Shown one piece after another: positions 1 to 10,251 of a stretch of 64,000 nt of DNA. Positions within the stretch are counted from its first letter, which is position 1. Each line of letters starts with the position of its first letter. The notes beneath the pieces were generated by a model. That model was not told where the DNA came from and ran no database searches. It saw nothing but the letters and a program-made list of their open reading frames with translations. The stretch covers positions 312,442 to 376,441 of the forward strand of contig NZ_VDOR01000003.1 in the NCBI RefSeq assembly GCF_007666205.1. Direction: 5' to 3'. Source of the stretch: Kocuria palustris. Lineage in GTDB: Bacteria > Actinomycetota > Actinomycetes > Actinomycetales > Micrococcaceae. Made by a program: the position numbers and the translations under genes.

Positions 1-3000
1 GCGCAGAACGCCGACGGCACCGTGACCTACACCTACGACTTCCCGGTCATCCCGGCGGAGTCGCGCATGATGCTCACCTTCCAGGGGCACGGGTACGTGA
101 ACGGCACGCAGGCCTACGCCTCCGCCCTGCTCTACGGCACGCGCGTCAACCCCAAGATCGACTACTCCCCCGGGCTCGGGACCGACGAGGACCCGTACGT
201 CTATCGCCTGCGCGACCTGGTCCCCGGCGAGACCGTGTCGGTGCGGGTCCCGATCCCCGCCGATCAGGCCGTCTCCGGCACGGATTCGAGCTACACCACG
301 AACGTCAGGGTGGGCGCGGACGGCACGGCCGAGATCCCCCTGCGCTGGACCGCGGCCCGGCCCGGCGTCGTCCTGCAGCCCGAGGTCAGCTTCCTCAAGC
401 TGACGACCGACGCCTCCGGCCAGCTGACCACCTCGTCCTTCCTCGACCGGGAGCTGTCGGGGCTGCGGATCGAGACCCCGTCCTGGGAGCACACCCGATC
501 CGGCGCCGGCACCGAGGCCAGCCCGTGGGTCAACACGTACCGGGGCCTGGTCCCCGGCGACCGGATCGAGGCCACCGTCACCGTGCCGGCCTCGCAGTCC
601 GAGGACGGCCAGGAGCACACGTACACGACCACCGCCGTGGCCGACGGGAACGGCGTGGCCACGGTGCCGCTGACCTGGAGCGGGGCGACCGGGGGCTCGA
701 CCCTGCCCGTGCGGGTGAGCGTGGCCCACGACGCGGCCGGCGCGGACGTCGACGGCGACGGCACGCCCGAGACGCCGGGACGCACGGACCCCACCCGGGT
801 GAGCGCCTTCGACGGCGAGGTCACCACTGCGTCCTCGAGGACGACGTCCACCGGGTCCGGGCTGGGCACTGCACAGAGCCCGTGGGAGATCAGCTACACC
901 GGCCTGATCCCCGGCGCCGAGTACGCCGTGACGCCCGTGCTGCCCGACGGCACGCGGCTGGACCCCCTGACCTTCACGGCCGGCGACGACGGCACCGCCG
1001 ACGTCGACGTGACGTGGCCCGAGGGATCGGTCGCACCCGGGACGCAGCTGCGCGCCGAGCTGACCCAGGACGGCGTCCAGGTGCCCGGAGTGGAGCAGAG
1101 CCTCACGACCCCGATCACCCGGATCGTCACGCCCGGCACCGGGACCGCGCGCGATCCGTTCGTCCAGCAGATCTCGAACCTCGAGCCCGGCGCGGAGGTG
1201 ACCGTGACCGTGACCGTCCCCGCCGATCGCTCCGACGACGGCGCAGAGCACACCTATCCGGTCACCGCGACCGTGGGCGAGGACGGCACCGTGACCGTCC
1301 CCCTGACCTGGGACCACGCCTCCAACGGCGCGGAGCTGCCCATCACCGTCACCGTGAACGGCCAGGACGCCCCGTCCCTGTCCACCACGACCACCGCCCC
1401 GTCGTCGCGGACGACGTCGACCGGGGAGGACCAGGGCAGCGAGGCCAACCCCTGGACGATCGACTACTCCCGGCTGGACCCGAACACCGAGTACACCGTG
1501 ACCGTCACCGGTCCCGACGGCGAGCTCACCCGGGTCACCTTCACGACCGACGGCTCCGGCAACGGCACGGCGCGCATCACCTGGCCGGAGGGAGCCGTTC
1601 CGGGAAGCACCCAGCTCACGGCGGTCGTGGCCGGGCCCGACGGCGCGCCGCTGATCGGCATCGACCAGCAGCTCACGACGGACCCGCCGGCGCCCGATGC
1701 GACCTCGACCACCACGGCCACCGGCGACGGGCAGGGCACCCCCGAGAGTCCCTGGAGCATCGACTACACGGGGCTGGCGCCGAACACCGAGTACACCGTG
1801 GCCGTCCGCGGCCCCGACGGCCAGCTCGGCTCCCGGACGTTCACCACGGACGGGGCCGGCGACGGCAGCGTGGACCTGACGTGGCCCTCCGGGGTCCCCC
1901 ACGGCACCCAGCTCACGGCCGCGATCACCGGCCCCGACGGCGCCGCCCTGCCCGCGCTCGACGAGACGCAGACGACCCCCTCCGCCCGGACCACCTCCCA
2001 AGGAAGGGACCAGGGCCGCGCGTCGAACCCGTGGACCATCGACTACACGGGCCTGGCCCCGGACACGGAGTACACCGTGGCCGTCGAGGGGCCCGACGGC
2101 GAGGCCACCCGGGTGAGCTTCACGACCGACGCCGCCGGCAGCGGCACCGCGCGGCTGAGCTGGCCGCGCGGCGCCGTCGCCCCCGGCTCCGATGTCCGCG
2201 CCGTGATCAGCCGCGACGCCACGGCCCTCGAGACGCTCACGCAGGACCTGCATCTGCCGGCCGACCCCGCCGCCGTCACCACCTCGACCGGCGACGGGCA
2301 GGGCACGGCCCAGAGCCCCTGGACCATCGACTACACCGGACTCGATCCCGACACGCAGTACACGGTGGAGGTCCGCGGCCCGGACGGCGCCCTGAGCACC
2401 ACGTCCTTCACGACGGACGGCACCGGCAGCAGCAGCGTGAGCCTCGAGTGGCCCGGGGACGTGCCGGGCGGCACCGAGCTCAGCGCCGTCCTCGTCGGCC
2501 CCGACGGCCAGGACGTCCCGGAGCTGGATCAGACGCAGACCACCCCGACCGCGCGGACCTCGTCGCAGGGCGCCGGGCAGGGCAGCGAGGCCAATCCGTG
2601 GACGATCGAGTACACCGACCTGATGCCGAACACGGAGTACACCGTGGCCGTCCGCGGCCCGGGCGGCCAGGTGACCGAGACGACCTTCACGACCGATGCC
2701 GCGGGCAGCGGCACCGCTCGGCTCAGCTGGCCTGCCGGCGCCGTCCCGCCCGGAACCGGGCTGTCGGCCGAGGTCAGCCGCGACGGCACGCCCCTGGGGA
2801 GCCTGTACCAGGCCCTCATCACCGACGCCGTCGCAGCGGCCGATCCGCACTCGCGCACGATCTCGATCGGCGACGACCAGGGCAGCGCATCGAACCCCTG
2901 GACCATCGAGTACACGGGGTTGATCCCCGACACCGAGTACACCGTGACCGTGACGGGCCCCGACGGACAGCTCACCCAGGTCACCGTCACCACCGACCAC

Positions 3001-4404
3001 ACCGGCAGCGCCATCGTGGACCTGACCTGGCCCGACGACGCCGTGCCGGGCGGGTCCACCCTCACCGCGACGATCGCCGGCCCCGACGGGCAGAACGTCC
3101 CGGGCGTCGACCAGACCATCGTCACGGCTGCCGATGTGCCCGTCGAGCCGACCCCGGAGCCCACCCCGACACCCACCCCCACGGACGACCCGACCCCGGA
3201 CCCCACTCCCACGGACGACCCCACACCGGAGCCCACGCCCACGGATGAGCCCACCGCGGAGCCGACCCCGACGGACGAGCCGACTCCGGAGCCCACTCCC
3301 ACGGACGACCCCACCGCGGAGCCGACGCCGACGGACGAGCCGACTCCGGAGCCCACGCCCACGGATGAGCCCACCGCGGAGCCGACCCCGACCGAGGAGC
3401 CCACGCCGACGCCGACGGACGAGCCGACTCCGGAGCCCACTCCCACGGACGATCCCACACCGGAGCCGACACCGACTCCGACCGACGAGCCCACACCGGA
3501 GCCCACGCCCACGGATGAGCCCACCGCGGAGCCGACGCCGACCGAAGAGCCCACGCCGACGCCGACGGACGAGCCGACTCCGGAGCCCACTCCCACGGAC
3601 GAGCCCACACCGGAGCCCACGCCCACGGGTGAACCCACCGCGGAGCCGACGCCCACGGATGAGCCCACCCCAGAGCCGACACCCACGGACGAGCCCACGG
3701 CAGAGCCGACTCCGGTGCCCACCCCCACGGATGAGCCCACCGCGGAGCCGACCCCGACCGAGGAGCCCACCGCGACGCCCACCGACGAGCCGACCGGGGG
3801 CCCCACGGAGGAGCCCACTCCGGAGCCGACCGAGGAGCCCACGGACGAGCCGAGCGCCGAGCCCACCAGCGACCCCACGGAGGAACCCACCGGGGAGCCG
3901 ACGGACGGGCCCACGGATCAGCCGACGACGGATCCGACCGAGCAGCCGACGGACGCTCCGCCGGTCGCCCTGCCCGCCGGCCCGGGGACGGATCCCCGTC
4001 AGCCCGCCCCTGACCCCGCCGGCGCACCCGACCGCGACCAGGACCCGGGAGACGGGACGTCCGACCGCCCGACGGAGGAGCAGCCTCCTGCGACCGGTCC
4101 CTCGGCCGCGCGCGATCCGGAGACCGAAGCCCCCGTCAGCGGCGCGGGGGGCGGCTCGGGCGACGGCGGCGGATCCGGCGACGATGCGGCAGGACCGGCC
4201 GAGCCGGCGGATCCTGAGCAGCAGGGTGCGTCCGGCGGCACCGCGGCCGCGGAGGGCGAGCAGTCCCCCGCCGAGCAGTGGTGGGGCGAGCAGCTGCCGC
4301 ACACAGGGTTCTCGAACGGGACCCTGGTGATCGCCGGCGGCGCCCTCCTGCTGGCCGGTGCGGGCCTGGTGGGCGCGGCGAAGCTGCGTCGGCGGGACTC
4401 CTGA
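1..4404 (+). CDS. LPXTG-anchored repeat surface protein, 5'-truncated
   Basis: The reading frame is open from base 1, so the N-terminus and signal peptide lie outside the window; about 1,467 residues are visible. From about base 172 to 3141 it consists of ten related beta-rich modules, most of about 90-100 residues, built around a GxGxGxxxxPW..I.YTGL.P.TEYTV..GPDG pattern. A Pro/Thr/Glu/Asp stalk follows ([13 protein letters not shown] units, about 3145-3963), then a Gly/Ser-rich linker. The C-terminus is a classical sortase signal: LPHTG at 4294-4308, a hydrophobic segment ([19 protein letters not shown]) and a KLRRR tail. The inferred role is a cell-wall-anchored adhesin or stalk protein. 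The ligand cannot be told from sequence. A strong hairpin lies just after the stop. The gene is confidently a sortase substrate; adhesion is inference. Confidence 0.9.
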   Translation, partial: AQNADGTVTYTYDFPVIPAESRMMLTFQGHGYVNGTQAYASALLYGTRVNPKIDYSPGLGTDEDPYVYRLRDLVPGETVSVRVPIPADQAVSGTDSSYTTNVRVGADGTAEIPLRWTAARPGVVLQPEVSFLKLTTDASGQLTTSSFLDRELSGLRIETPSWEHTRSGAGTEASPWVNTYRGLVPGDRIEATVTVPASQSEDGQEHTYTTTAVADGNGVATVPLTWSGATGGSTLPVRVSVAHDAAGADVDGDGTPETPGRTDPTRVSAFDGEVTTASSRTTSTGSGLGTAQSPWEISYTGLIPGAEYAVTPVLPDGTRLDPLTFTAGDDGTADVDVTWPEGSVAPGTQLRAELTQDGVQVPGVEQSLTTPITRIVTPGTGTARDPFVQQISNLEPGAEVTVTVTVPADRSDDGAEHTYPVTATVGEDGTVTVPLTWDHASNGAELPITVTVNGQDAPSLSTTTTAPSSRTTSTGEDQGSEANPWTIDYSRLDPNTEYTVTVTGPDGELTRVTFTTDGSGNGTARITWPEGAVPGSTQLTAVVAGPDGAPLIGIDQQLTTDPPAPDATSTTTATGDGQGTPESPWSIDYTGLAPNTEYTVAVRGPDGQLGSRTFTTDGAGDGSVDLTWPSGVPHGTQLTAAITGPDGAALPALDETQTTPSARTTSQGRDQGRASNPWTIDYTGLAPDTEYTVAVEGPDGEATRVSFTTDAAGSGTARLSWPRGAVAPGSDVRAVISRDATALETLTQDLHLPADPAAVTTSTGDGQGTAQSPWTIDYTGLDPDTQYTVEVRGPDGALSTTSFTTDGTGSSSVSLEWPGDVPGGTELSAVLVGPDGQDVPELDQTQTTPTARTSSQGAGQGSEANPWTIEYTDLMPNTEYTVAVRGPGGQVTETTFTTDAAGSGTARLSWPAGAVPPGTGLSAEVSRDGTPLGSLYQALITDAVAAADPHSRTISIGDDQGSASNPWTIEYTGLIPDTEYTVTVTGPDGQLTQVTVTTDHTGSAIVDLTWPDDAVPGGSTLTATIAGPDGQNVPGVDQTIVTAADVPVEPTPEPTPTPTPTDDPTPDPTPTDDPTPEPTPTDEPTAEPTPTDEPTPEPTPTDDPTAEPTPTDEPTPEPTPTDEPTAEPTPTEEPTPTPTDEPTPEPTPTDDPTPEPTPTPTDEPTPEPTPTDEPTAEPTPTEEPTPTPTDEPTPEPTPTDEPTPEPTPTGEPTAEPTPTDEPTPEPTPTDEPTAEPTPVPTPTDEPTAEPTPTEEPTATPTDEPTGGPTEEPTPEPTEEPTDEPSAEPTSDPTEEPTGEPTDGPTDQPTTDPTEQPTDAPPVALPAGPGTDPRQPAPDPAGAPDRDQDPGDGTSDRPTEEQPPATGPSAARDPETEAPVSGAGGGSGDGGGSGDDAAGPAEPADPEQQGASGGTAAAEGEQSPAEQWWGEQLPHTGFSNGTLVIAGGALLLAGAGLVGAAKLRRRDS
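172..3141 (+). repeat. Ten tandem modules inside the LPXTG protein
   Basis: The modules begin at the recurring GxGxGxxxxPW motif. Modules 5-10 (about 1417-3141) are the most alike, sharing [22 protein letters not shown] and [16 protein letters not shown] stretches. Modules 1, 2 and 4 carry a longer insert with a [15 protein letters not shown] strand. Later modules resemble each other more than earlier ones, which suggests recent internal duplication. This is coding repeat, not an intergenic array. Confidence 0.85.
3145..3963 (+). repeat. Pro/Thr-rich wall-spanning tandem repeat
   Basis: About 270 codons of degenerate [19 protein letters not shown] units. At DNA level the 12-24 bp units (gagcccacgcccacggat and variants) recur many times. 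The composition is typical of wall-spanning stalks in Gram-positive surface proteins. Such tracts expand and contract by slipped-strand recombination. Confidence 0.9.
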
Positions 4405-4409
4405 GCCGA

Positions 4410-4435
4410 GGGGCGCGCTTCGCGGAGCGCGCCCC
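4410..4435. terminator. Bidirectional hairpin terminator
   Basis: Perfect 10-bp inverted repeat GGGGCGCGCT / AGCGCGCCCC with a 6-nt loop, 6 nt after the LPXTG gene stop. It lies between two convergent genes. There is no strong U-tract, as is common in high-GC actinobacteria. Confidence 0.7.
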
Positions 4436-4508
4436 TGGCAGCGGACCTCGTCCTGCGTCCCCGCACGGCGAACCGGCAGCCCAGGACCGCACAGCGGTCA
4501 GGAACGGC

Positions 4509-4895
4509 TCAGCTCCAGCGATCCCGCTCCTGCAGCCGCGCCGAGCGGTGGCCGCGGTTGAACTCGGCCGGGTCGAAGTCGAGCATGGCCTCGTCGCCCC
4601 ACTGCTCGTCGAGCTCCCGATCCTCGTCGGTCCGCGGCTCGCGACTGCTGCGCGCCAGCTGGAACGCCGCGATGCTCAGGACTCCGCCGACCACGAGCGC
4701 GATCGGCCCGGAGATGATCGCGAACCAGCCGCGGGGGGACAGCGGGACCGGTGCCTCATCGGCGGTGGCCCGCGCCCAGTGGATGATGCCCTCGGGCACG
4801 GCCCAGGTGGCCAGGAACAGGCCCATGATGCCGATGACGGCCAGGAGGCTCGCGAGGCGGCGCCGGCGGGCTCGCTGCTGCGGCGTGCTGGACAT
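4509..4895 (-). CDS. Small two-helix membrane protein, unknown function
   Basis: 128 residues. A basic N-terminus (QRARRRR) precedes a first membrane helix at about residues 14-33 (LASLLAVIGIMGLFLATWAV). A second helix lies at about 58-78 (GWFAIISGPIALVVGGVLSI). A charged, acidic C-terminal tail (RTDEDRELDEQWGDEAMLDFDP) is probably cytoplasmic given the positive-inside rule. I do not recognise a family. It is transcribed divergently from the fructosamine-kinase-like gene, sharing an intergenic region of about 90 bp. Coding status is supported by a clean hydrophobic pattern and a flanking terminator. Confidence 0.65.
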   Translation of the reverse strand: MSSTPQQRARRRRLASLLAVIGIMGLFLATWAVPEGIIHWARATADEAPVPLSPRGWFAIISGPIALVVGGVLSIAAFQLARSSREPRTDEDRELDEQWGDEAMLDFDPAEFNRGHRSARLQERDRWS

Positions 4896-4984
4896 GGAGG
4901 CGGCCCCTGATGATGGCGATCGACGACGGGTGCGCGCGGGCCTCGCCGCGTGCGATGCCAGCCTAATGCCGCCACACTCGTGTC

Positions 4985-5833
4985 ATGACCCGAGAGCACC
5001 GGCACCCTGAGCAGCACATCCACCGCAAGTCGTCGGACGGCTCGAGCCCCGGGGTCTTCGCCCTCGAGGCCGCCGGGCTGCTGTGGCTCGACGAGGGCCC
5101 GGTCCGCTGCGCCGGCGTCCACGACGTGGGCGCGGATTTCCTGGAGCTGACCCGCGTCGACACCGCGCGCCCCGCGCCCGAGGCCGCTCGGGAGTTCGGC
5201 CGGGCACTTGCCCGGACCCACGACCTCGGCGCCGACGGCTTCGGCGCCGCGCCCCCGGTCCCGGCCGCGAGCTCCGGCTGGACCCGGCCGGCGCCCTCCG
5301 ACGGCTGGCGCAGCGGCTGGTTCGGCCCGCTCGAGCAGCCTCTCGAGGTGACTCTGGAGCCGACCGAGTCGTGGGGGGCCTTCTACGGCGGCCAGCGCGT
5401 GCGGCCCATGCTCGAGATGCTGCGCGATCGCGGCGTCGCCGCAGCGGAGCTGGAGGCCGTCCAGGGCGCAGTGGAGGCGCTCGAGGCCGGGCAGTTCGAC
5501 GACGGCGACAGCCCGGCGCGCATCCACGGGGACCTGTGGGCGGGCAACCTCCTGTGGAGCAGCGAAGGCGCGGTGCTCATCGACCCGGCCGCCCACGGAG
5601 ACCACCGCGAGCAGGACCTCGCCTTCCTCTCGGTCTTCGGCGCACCGCATCTGGAGGAGATCATCGCCGGCTACGAGGAGGCCCACCCGCTGCGCGACGG
5701 CTGGCGGGAGCGCACGGGCCTGCACCAGCTCTTCGTGCTGATCGCCCACGCCGTGCTCTTCGACCCGCCCCGCGGCGGGACCTATCTGGGCGCCGCGGAC
5801 CGCGCCGCGCGCTCCGCGCTCGAGCTGCTCTGA
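4985..5833 (+). CDS. Fructosamine kinase family protein
   Basis: 282 residues, the usual family length (about 260-290). The catalytic loop HGDLWAGNLLW (about residues 181-191) and the metal-binding segment IDPAAHGDHREQDLAF are hallmarks of the fructosamine-3-kinase/ketosamine-3-kinase branch of the APH kinase fold. The family phosphorylates protein- or amino-acid-bound ketosamines, starting their removal (deglycation), in the cytoplasm. A canonical glycine-rich lid is not obvious near the N-terminus, as is normal for this family. No clear Shine-Dalgarno precedes the ATG. It stands alone ahead of hrpA. Family assignment is firm; the physiological substrate is unknown. Confidence 0.85.
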   Translation: MTREHRHPEQHIHRKSSDGSSPGVFALEAAGLLWLDEGPVRCAGVHDVGADFLELTRVDTARPAPEAAREFGRALARTHDLGADGFGAAPPVPAASSGWTRPAPSDGWRSGWFGPLEQPLEVTLEPTESWGAFYGGQRVRPMLEMLRDRGVAAAELEAVQGAVEALEAGQFDDGDSPARIHGDLWAGNLLWSSEGAVLIDPAAHGDHREQDLAFLSVFGAPHLEEIIAGYEEAHPLRDGWRERTGLHQLFVLIAHAVLFDPPRGGTYLGAADRAARSALELL

Positions 5834-5921
5834 CCGGGGCGGGGCGCTGTCGGTCGGCGGCGACCCCGGCGGTGCAGCACGGGGCAGCGGCGGCGTCTCC
5901 GGCGCCGTCGTCGCCTCCCCG

Positions 5922-5936
5922 TAGAATGGTCCGGAT
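5922..5936 (+). promoter_or_regulatory. Leaderless promoter -10 for hrpA
   Basis: TAGAAT at 5922-5927 ends 9 nt before the hrpA ATG (5937), and no Shine-Dalgarno is present. This places the predicted transcription start at or next to the start codon. No good -35 hexamer is seen. Confidence 0.5.
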
Positions 5937-8900
5937 ATGACCACCACCGCGCGCGAGGGCACCGGCCCCCGGATCGTCTACCCCGAGCAGCTCCCGGTCT
6001 CGGGCCGACGCGATGACATCCAGGCCGCGATCCGCGACCACCAGGTCGTCGTCATCGCGGGCGAGACCGGCTCCGGCAAGACCACGCAGATCCCCAAGAT
6101 GTGCCTCGAGCTCGGCCTGGCCGAGGACGGCATGATCGGGCACACCCAGCCCCGCCGCATCGCCGCGCGCTCGGTCGCCGAGCGCATCGCCGAGGAGATG
6201 GGCGAGAAGATCGGCCAGACGGTCGGCTACCAGGTCCGCTTCACCTCTGAGGTGGGCCGGGACTCGCGGATCAAGCTCATGACCGACGGCATCCTGCTGG
6301 CCGAGATCCAGCACGACCGATTGCTGTCCCGGTACTCCGCGATCATCGTGGACGAGGCCCACGAGCGCTCGCTGAACATCGACTTCCTGCTCGGCTACCT
6401 CAAGACGATCCTGCCGCGGCGTCCGGATCTGAAGCTGATCATCACCTCGGCCACGATCGACCCCGAGCGCTTCGCCGCCCATTTCCACGAGCCGCTGCCC
6501 GCGGGCGCGCCCCAGGACGCGGACCCGGAGCCGGCGCCGATCATCGAGGTCTCCGGTCGCACCTATCCGGTCGAGATCCGCTACCGCCCCCTGCAGTCCG
6601 AGCAGGAGGTCGACGAGGACACCGACGACGGCCTCGAGGACGAGGACCGCGACCCCTTGGACGCCGTGTGCGATGCCGTCGACGAGCTGTCCCGCGAGGA
6701 CCGCGGCGACATCCTGATCTTCTTCTCCGGCGAGCGCGAGATCCGCGATGCGCAGGATGCCCTCGAGTCCCTGGTCGCGGACCGGCCGCGGCTGCGCGGG
6801 ACGGAGGTCCTGCCGCTGTTCGGGCGGCTGTCGATGGCCGAGCAGCACCGGGTCTTCTCCCGCGGCTCGTCGCGGCGGATCGTGCTGGCCACGAACGTCG
6901 CCGAGACATCCCTGACCGTGCCCGGCATCAAGTACGTGATCGACACCGGGACAGCGCGCATCTCCCGCTACTCCACGCGCACCAAGGTGCAGCGGCTGCC
7001 GATCGAGCGGATCTCGCAGGCGTCGGCGAATCAGCGCGCCGGGCGCTGCGGTCGCGTCTCCGACGGCATCTGCATCCGCCTGTACTCCGAGGACGACTAC
7101 TCGTCCCGCCCGGAGTTCACCGACCCGGAGATCCTGCGCACCAACCTGGCCTCGGTCATCCTGCAGATGACATCGGCCGGGGTGGTCCACTCCCCCGAGG
7201 ACATCGGCCGCTTCCCGTTCGTGGAGCCCCCCGAGTCGCGGGCCGTCAAGGACGGGGTGGCGCTGCTGCGCGAGCTCGGGGCGCTGCGCTCCGCCGAGCC
7301 CCGCGCGGGCCGACGCGCAGACCGGGAACAGGACCGGAGCCGGGACGAGCACCGGGACGATGAGCGCCCGGGCAGGGGCTCGCGCGGGCGCGGCGGTTCG
7401 CGCGGGCGTCGCGGGCGGGGGAAGGACCGCGACCGCTCCCCGCTGACCCGCACCGGGCGCACGCTGGCCGCGCTGCCCGTCGATCCCCGGCTGGGCCGGA
7501 TGATCGTGGAGGGGCAGCGCCGCGGCTGCGCCCGCGAGGTCATGATCCTGGCCGCCGCGCTGACCATCCAGGATCCCCGCGAGCGCCCGCTCGAGAAGCG
7601 GGCACAGGCCGATGAGCTGCATGCCCGCTTCAAGGACCCCACCTCCGACTTCCTGGGCTACCTGCTGCTGTGGCAGCACCTCCAGGAGCAGCAGGAGCAG
7701 CTGTCGAGCTCGCAGTTCCGCAAGACGGTCCAGCGCGAGTTCCTGAACTTCCTGCGCATCCGCGAATGGCAGGACCTCTACGCGCAGCTGCGCCAGATGG
7801 GCCGCTCGGTCGGGATCGAGGTCGGGCGCGATCGCGACATCGATCCCGCCGCCAAGGCCGACGACGTGCACAAGTCCATGCTGGCCGGCCTGCTCAGCCA
7901 CATCGGCCTGCGCGACGAGCGCACGCGCGACTACCAGGGCGCCCGCGGCACGCGCTTCGCGATCTTCCCGGGCTCGGCGCTGTTCAGGAAGAAGCCCGAC
8001 TTCGTCGTCTCCGCCGAGCTCGTGGAGACCTCCCGGCTGTGGGCCCGCGTCAACGCCGCGGTGGAGCCGCAGTGGATCGAGGAGGTCGCCGGCGACCTGG
8101 TCAAGCGGACGTACGCCGAGCCGCACTGGTCCCGCAGCCAGGGCGCGGTCATGGCCAAGGAGCGCGCGACCCTCTACGGCGTCCCGCTGGCCGCCGACCG
8201 CCCGGTGGGCTATTGGAGGATCGACCCGGTCGCCTCCCGCGAGATCTTCCTCCAGAAGGCCCTCGTGGAGGGCGACTGGCAGACCCGCCACCGCTTCGTG
8301 CAGCGCAACCGGAAGCGGCTCGCCGAGGTCGAGCAGCTCGAGTCCCGGCTGCGCCGCAAGGACCTGCGCGTCGACGACCAGGCCCTCTACGAGTTCTTCG
8401 ACGCCCGCGTCCCCGCCGAGGTGGTGTCCCAGACCCACTTCGACACGTGGTGGAAGAAGGCCTCCCGGGAGGACGAGCATCTGCTCGACTTCGATCCCGA
8501 GCAGCTCATCGACGAGGAGGCGGGATCCTGGGACGACGCCGCCTTCCCGCGGCAGTGGACCGCGCGCACCGACGGCGGCGAGCTGAGCCTGGATCTCGAC
8601 TACACGTTCGCCCCCGGCTCGGGCGCCCCGGACCCCGGCGGCAGGGGCGCGTCGCGCGGGCGCAAGGCCGACGGCGTGACGGCGCGCGTCCCGGTGCTGT
8701 TCCTGCATCAGCTGCGCCCCGGCCCCTTCCGCTGGCTGATCCCCGGCCTGCGCACCGAGCTCGTGACCGCGCTGATCCGCTCGCTGCCCAAGCAGGTGCG
8801 CAAGCGCGTGGTCCCGGCGCCCGACGTGGCCCGCCGCGCCGTGGAATGGCTCGACGCGGAGGCCGATCCCGAGGAGGACGACCTCGAGCAGTCGCTCGAG

Positions 8901-10109
8901 CGGGCGCTGCGTCAGCTCAAGGGCGTCGTGATCCCCCCGGGCTCATGGGACTGGTCCGCGGTGCCCGAGCACCTCAGGATGCACTTCCAGGTGCGCGACG
9001 CCCGCAATCGCATCCTGGGCGAGGGGGAGGACCTCGAGCACCTGCAGGTCGCCCTGCGGGATCAGGTGCGCGCCGCGCTGGCGGAGTCGCTGGGCACCTC
9101 GGCCGGGGCCCTGCCCGTCCCCGGCCCGGGCGCCGTCCCGAAGCCGCCGGCCGGGGGCTCCGAGAACGGGAGGAAGAGCCGAAGCCGGAGGAAGCGGCCC
9201 GAGCCGTCGGGCCCGGCCCTGGAGCGCGACGGCCTGACCGAGTGGCCGGCCGCGGACCTGCCGCGGAAGGCCGACACGGTCGTCTCCGGCCAGCGCATCA
9301 CCGGCTGGCCGGCGCTCGTGGCCTCCCCGGGGGCGGACGCGGCCGAGCCGACCGCCGATGTCCGGGTGTTCTCCTCCCAGGAGGACCAGCGCGCGGCTCA
9401 GCGCTCCGGCACGATCTCGCTGCTGCAGCGCCGCCTGCCGAACACGCAGCGCTTCGTCTCGGACCATCTGGACAACCGGGAGAAGATCGTCTTCACCCAG
9501 AACCCGCACGGCTCCGTCGAGGCGCTCATCCAGGACTGCACCCGCGCGGCGGTGGACAAGCTCGTGCCGGCCGAGCCGCCGTGGACCAGGGCCGAGTTCG
9601 ACCGGCTCTTCGACGAGGTGCGCGCCGAGCAGATCGAGACGGTCTTCTCCGTCACGGCGCTCGTGGCGGAGGTCCTCACGCTGGCGAACGCGGTGCGCAA
9701 GCGGATCAAGCGGCCGTCGTCCATGGCGGCGGTCAGCGCCTTCGCCGACATCCGCGAGCAGCTCGACCGGCTCGTGGAGCCGGGCTTCGTGACCAGCACG
9801 GGATGGGCTCATCTGCAGCATCTGCCGCGCTATCTGAAGGCCATGGAGCTGCGCATCGACAAGCTCGTGGGCACCGCGAACATCCAGCGCGACGCCGTGC
9901 ACATGACCGAGGTCCAGGCCATCGAGGACGACCTCGACAAGGCTGCGGCCGCCGTTCCGAAGGGCCTTCCGATCCCCGAGTCGCTCGCGCAGATCGAGTG
10001 GGAGCTCGAGGAGCTGAGGGTCTCGCTCTTCGCTCAGGAGCTCGGCACCTCCCACACGGTCTCGGCCAAGCGGGTGCGCCGCGCGCTCAAGGAAGCGGCG
10101 GCGCGCTGA
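5937..10109 (+). CDS. hrpA: ATP-dependent RNA helicase HrpA
   Basis: 1,390 residues, typical of bacterial HrpA (about 1,300). Helicase motifs are in order: Walker A GETGSGKTT (42-50), DEAH (139-142), SAT (TSATID, near 166), and motif VI QRAGRCGR (366-373). The HA2/OB region and the long C-terminal HrpA-specific domain (DUF3418 type) follow. An Arg/Gly/Asp low-complexity insert (about residues 455-500, RGSRGRGGSRGRRGRGK) sits just after the helicase core, and a second basic tract lies near residues 1075-1090. The protein is a DEAH/RHA 3'-5' RNA helicase, linked in E. coli to mRNA processing and rescue of stalled ribosomes. The gene appears leaderless. It ends before an 18-bp perfect terminator shared with the convergent HIT gene. 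Confidence 0.95.
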   Translation: MTTTAREGTGPRIVYPEQLPVSGRRDDIQAAIRDHQVVVIAGETGSGKTTQIPKMCLELGLAEDGMIGHTQPRRIAARSVAERIAEEMGEKIGQTVGYQVRFTSEVGRDSRIKLMTDGILLAEIQHDRLLSRYSAIIVDEAHERSLNIDFLLGYLKTILPRRPDLKLIITSATIDPERFAAHFHEPLPAGAPQDADPEPAPIIEVSGRTYPVEIRYRPLQSEQEVDEDTDDGLEDEDRDPLDAVCDAVDELSREDRGDILIFFSGEREIRDAQDALESLVADRPRLRGTEVLPLFGRLSMAEQHRVFSRGSSRRIVLATNVAETSLTVPGIKYVIDTGTARISRYSTRTKVQRLPIERISQASANQRAGRCGRVSDGICIRLYSEDDYSSRPEFTDPEILRTNLASVILQMTSAGVVHSPEDIGRFPFVEPPESRAVKDGVALLRELGALRSAEPRAGRRADREQDRSRDEHRDDERPGRGSRGRGGSRGRRGRGKDRDRSPLTRTGRTLAALPVDPRLGRMIVEGQRRGCAREVMILAAALTIQDPRERPLEKRAQADELHARFKDPTSDFLGYLLLWQHLQEQQEQLSSSQFRKTVQREFLNFLRIREWQDLYAQLRQMGRSVGIEVGRDRDIDPAAKADDVHKSMLAGLLSHIGLRDERTRDYQGARGTRFAIFPGSALFRKKPDFVVSAELVETSRLWARVNAAVEPQWIEEVAGDLVKRTYAEPHWSRSQGAVMAKERATLYGVPLAADRPVGYWRIDPVASREIFLQKALVEGDWQTRHRFVQRNRKRLAEVEQLESRLRRKDLRVDDQALYEFFDARVPAEVVSQTHFDTWWKKASREDEHLLDFDPEQLIDEEAGSWDDAAFPRQWTARTDGGELSLDLDYTFAPGSGAPDPGGRGASRGRKADGVTARVPVLFLHQLRPGPFRWLIPGLRTELVTALIRSLPKQVRKRVVPAPDVARRAVEWLDAEADPEEDDLEQSLERALRQLKGVVIPPGSWDWSAVPEHLRMHFQVRDARNRILGEGEDLEHLQVALRDQVRAALAESLGTSAGALPVPGPGAVPKPPAGGSENGRKSRSRRKRPEPSGPALERDGLTEWPAADLPRKADTVVSGQRITGWPALVASPGADAAEPTADVRVFSSQEDQRAAQRSGTISLLQRRLPNTQRFVSDHLDNREKIVFTQNPHGSVEALIQDCTRAAVDKLVPAEPPWTRAEFDRLFDEVRAEQIETVFSVTALVAEVLTLANAVRKRIKRPSSMAAVSAFADIREQLDRLVEPGFVTSTGWAHLQHLPRYLKAMELRIDKLVGTANIQRDAVHMTEVQAIEDDLDKAAAAVPKGLPIPESLAQIEWELEELRVSLFAQELGTSHTVSAKRVRRALKEAAAR

Positions 10110-10196
10110 TCGCCCTCGCCCCGTCGGCCGCCGGCATGTCCTGCACCGGGACGCCCTCCGCCGCCGCGGGCGCACGGCCGAGCCCGCCATGAGCAC

Positions 10197-10236
10197 CGAG
10201 GGGCCCCGACGATCCGCAGATCGTCGGGGCCCCTCG
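10197..10236. terminator. Strong bidirectional terminator (18-bp stem)
   Basis: Perfect 18-bp inverted repeat, left arm 10197-10214, loop CGCA, right arm 10219-10236. It lies between convergent hrpA and the HIT gene. It is one of the strongest stems in the window. Confidence 0.85.
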
Positions 10237-10251
10237 TGCCGGGCGGCGGAC

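Noticed and set aside
2529..3914. Long minus-strand ORF of Ser/Gly/Val repeats opposite the Pro/Thr stalk
   Set aside because: It is the antisense shadow of a codon-biased repeat; it has no RBS, and the plus frame has a proper sorting signal.
3145..3963. CRISPR-like array
   Set aside because: Repeats are contiguous, in frame and of variable unit length, encoding a Pro/Thr stalk without spacers.
5661..8708. 1,015-codon frame antisense to hrpA
   Set aside because: Low-complexity Leu/Ala/Gly/Arg composition and no motif; a mirror of HrpA codon usage.
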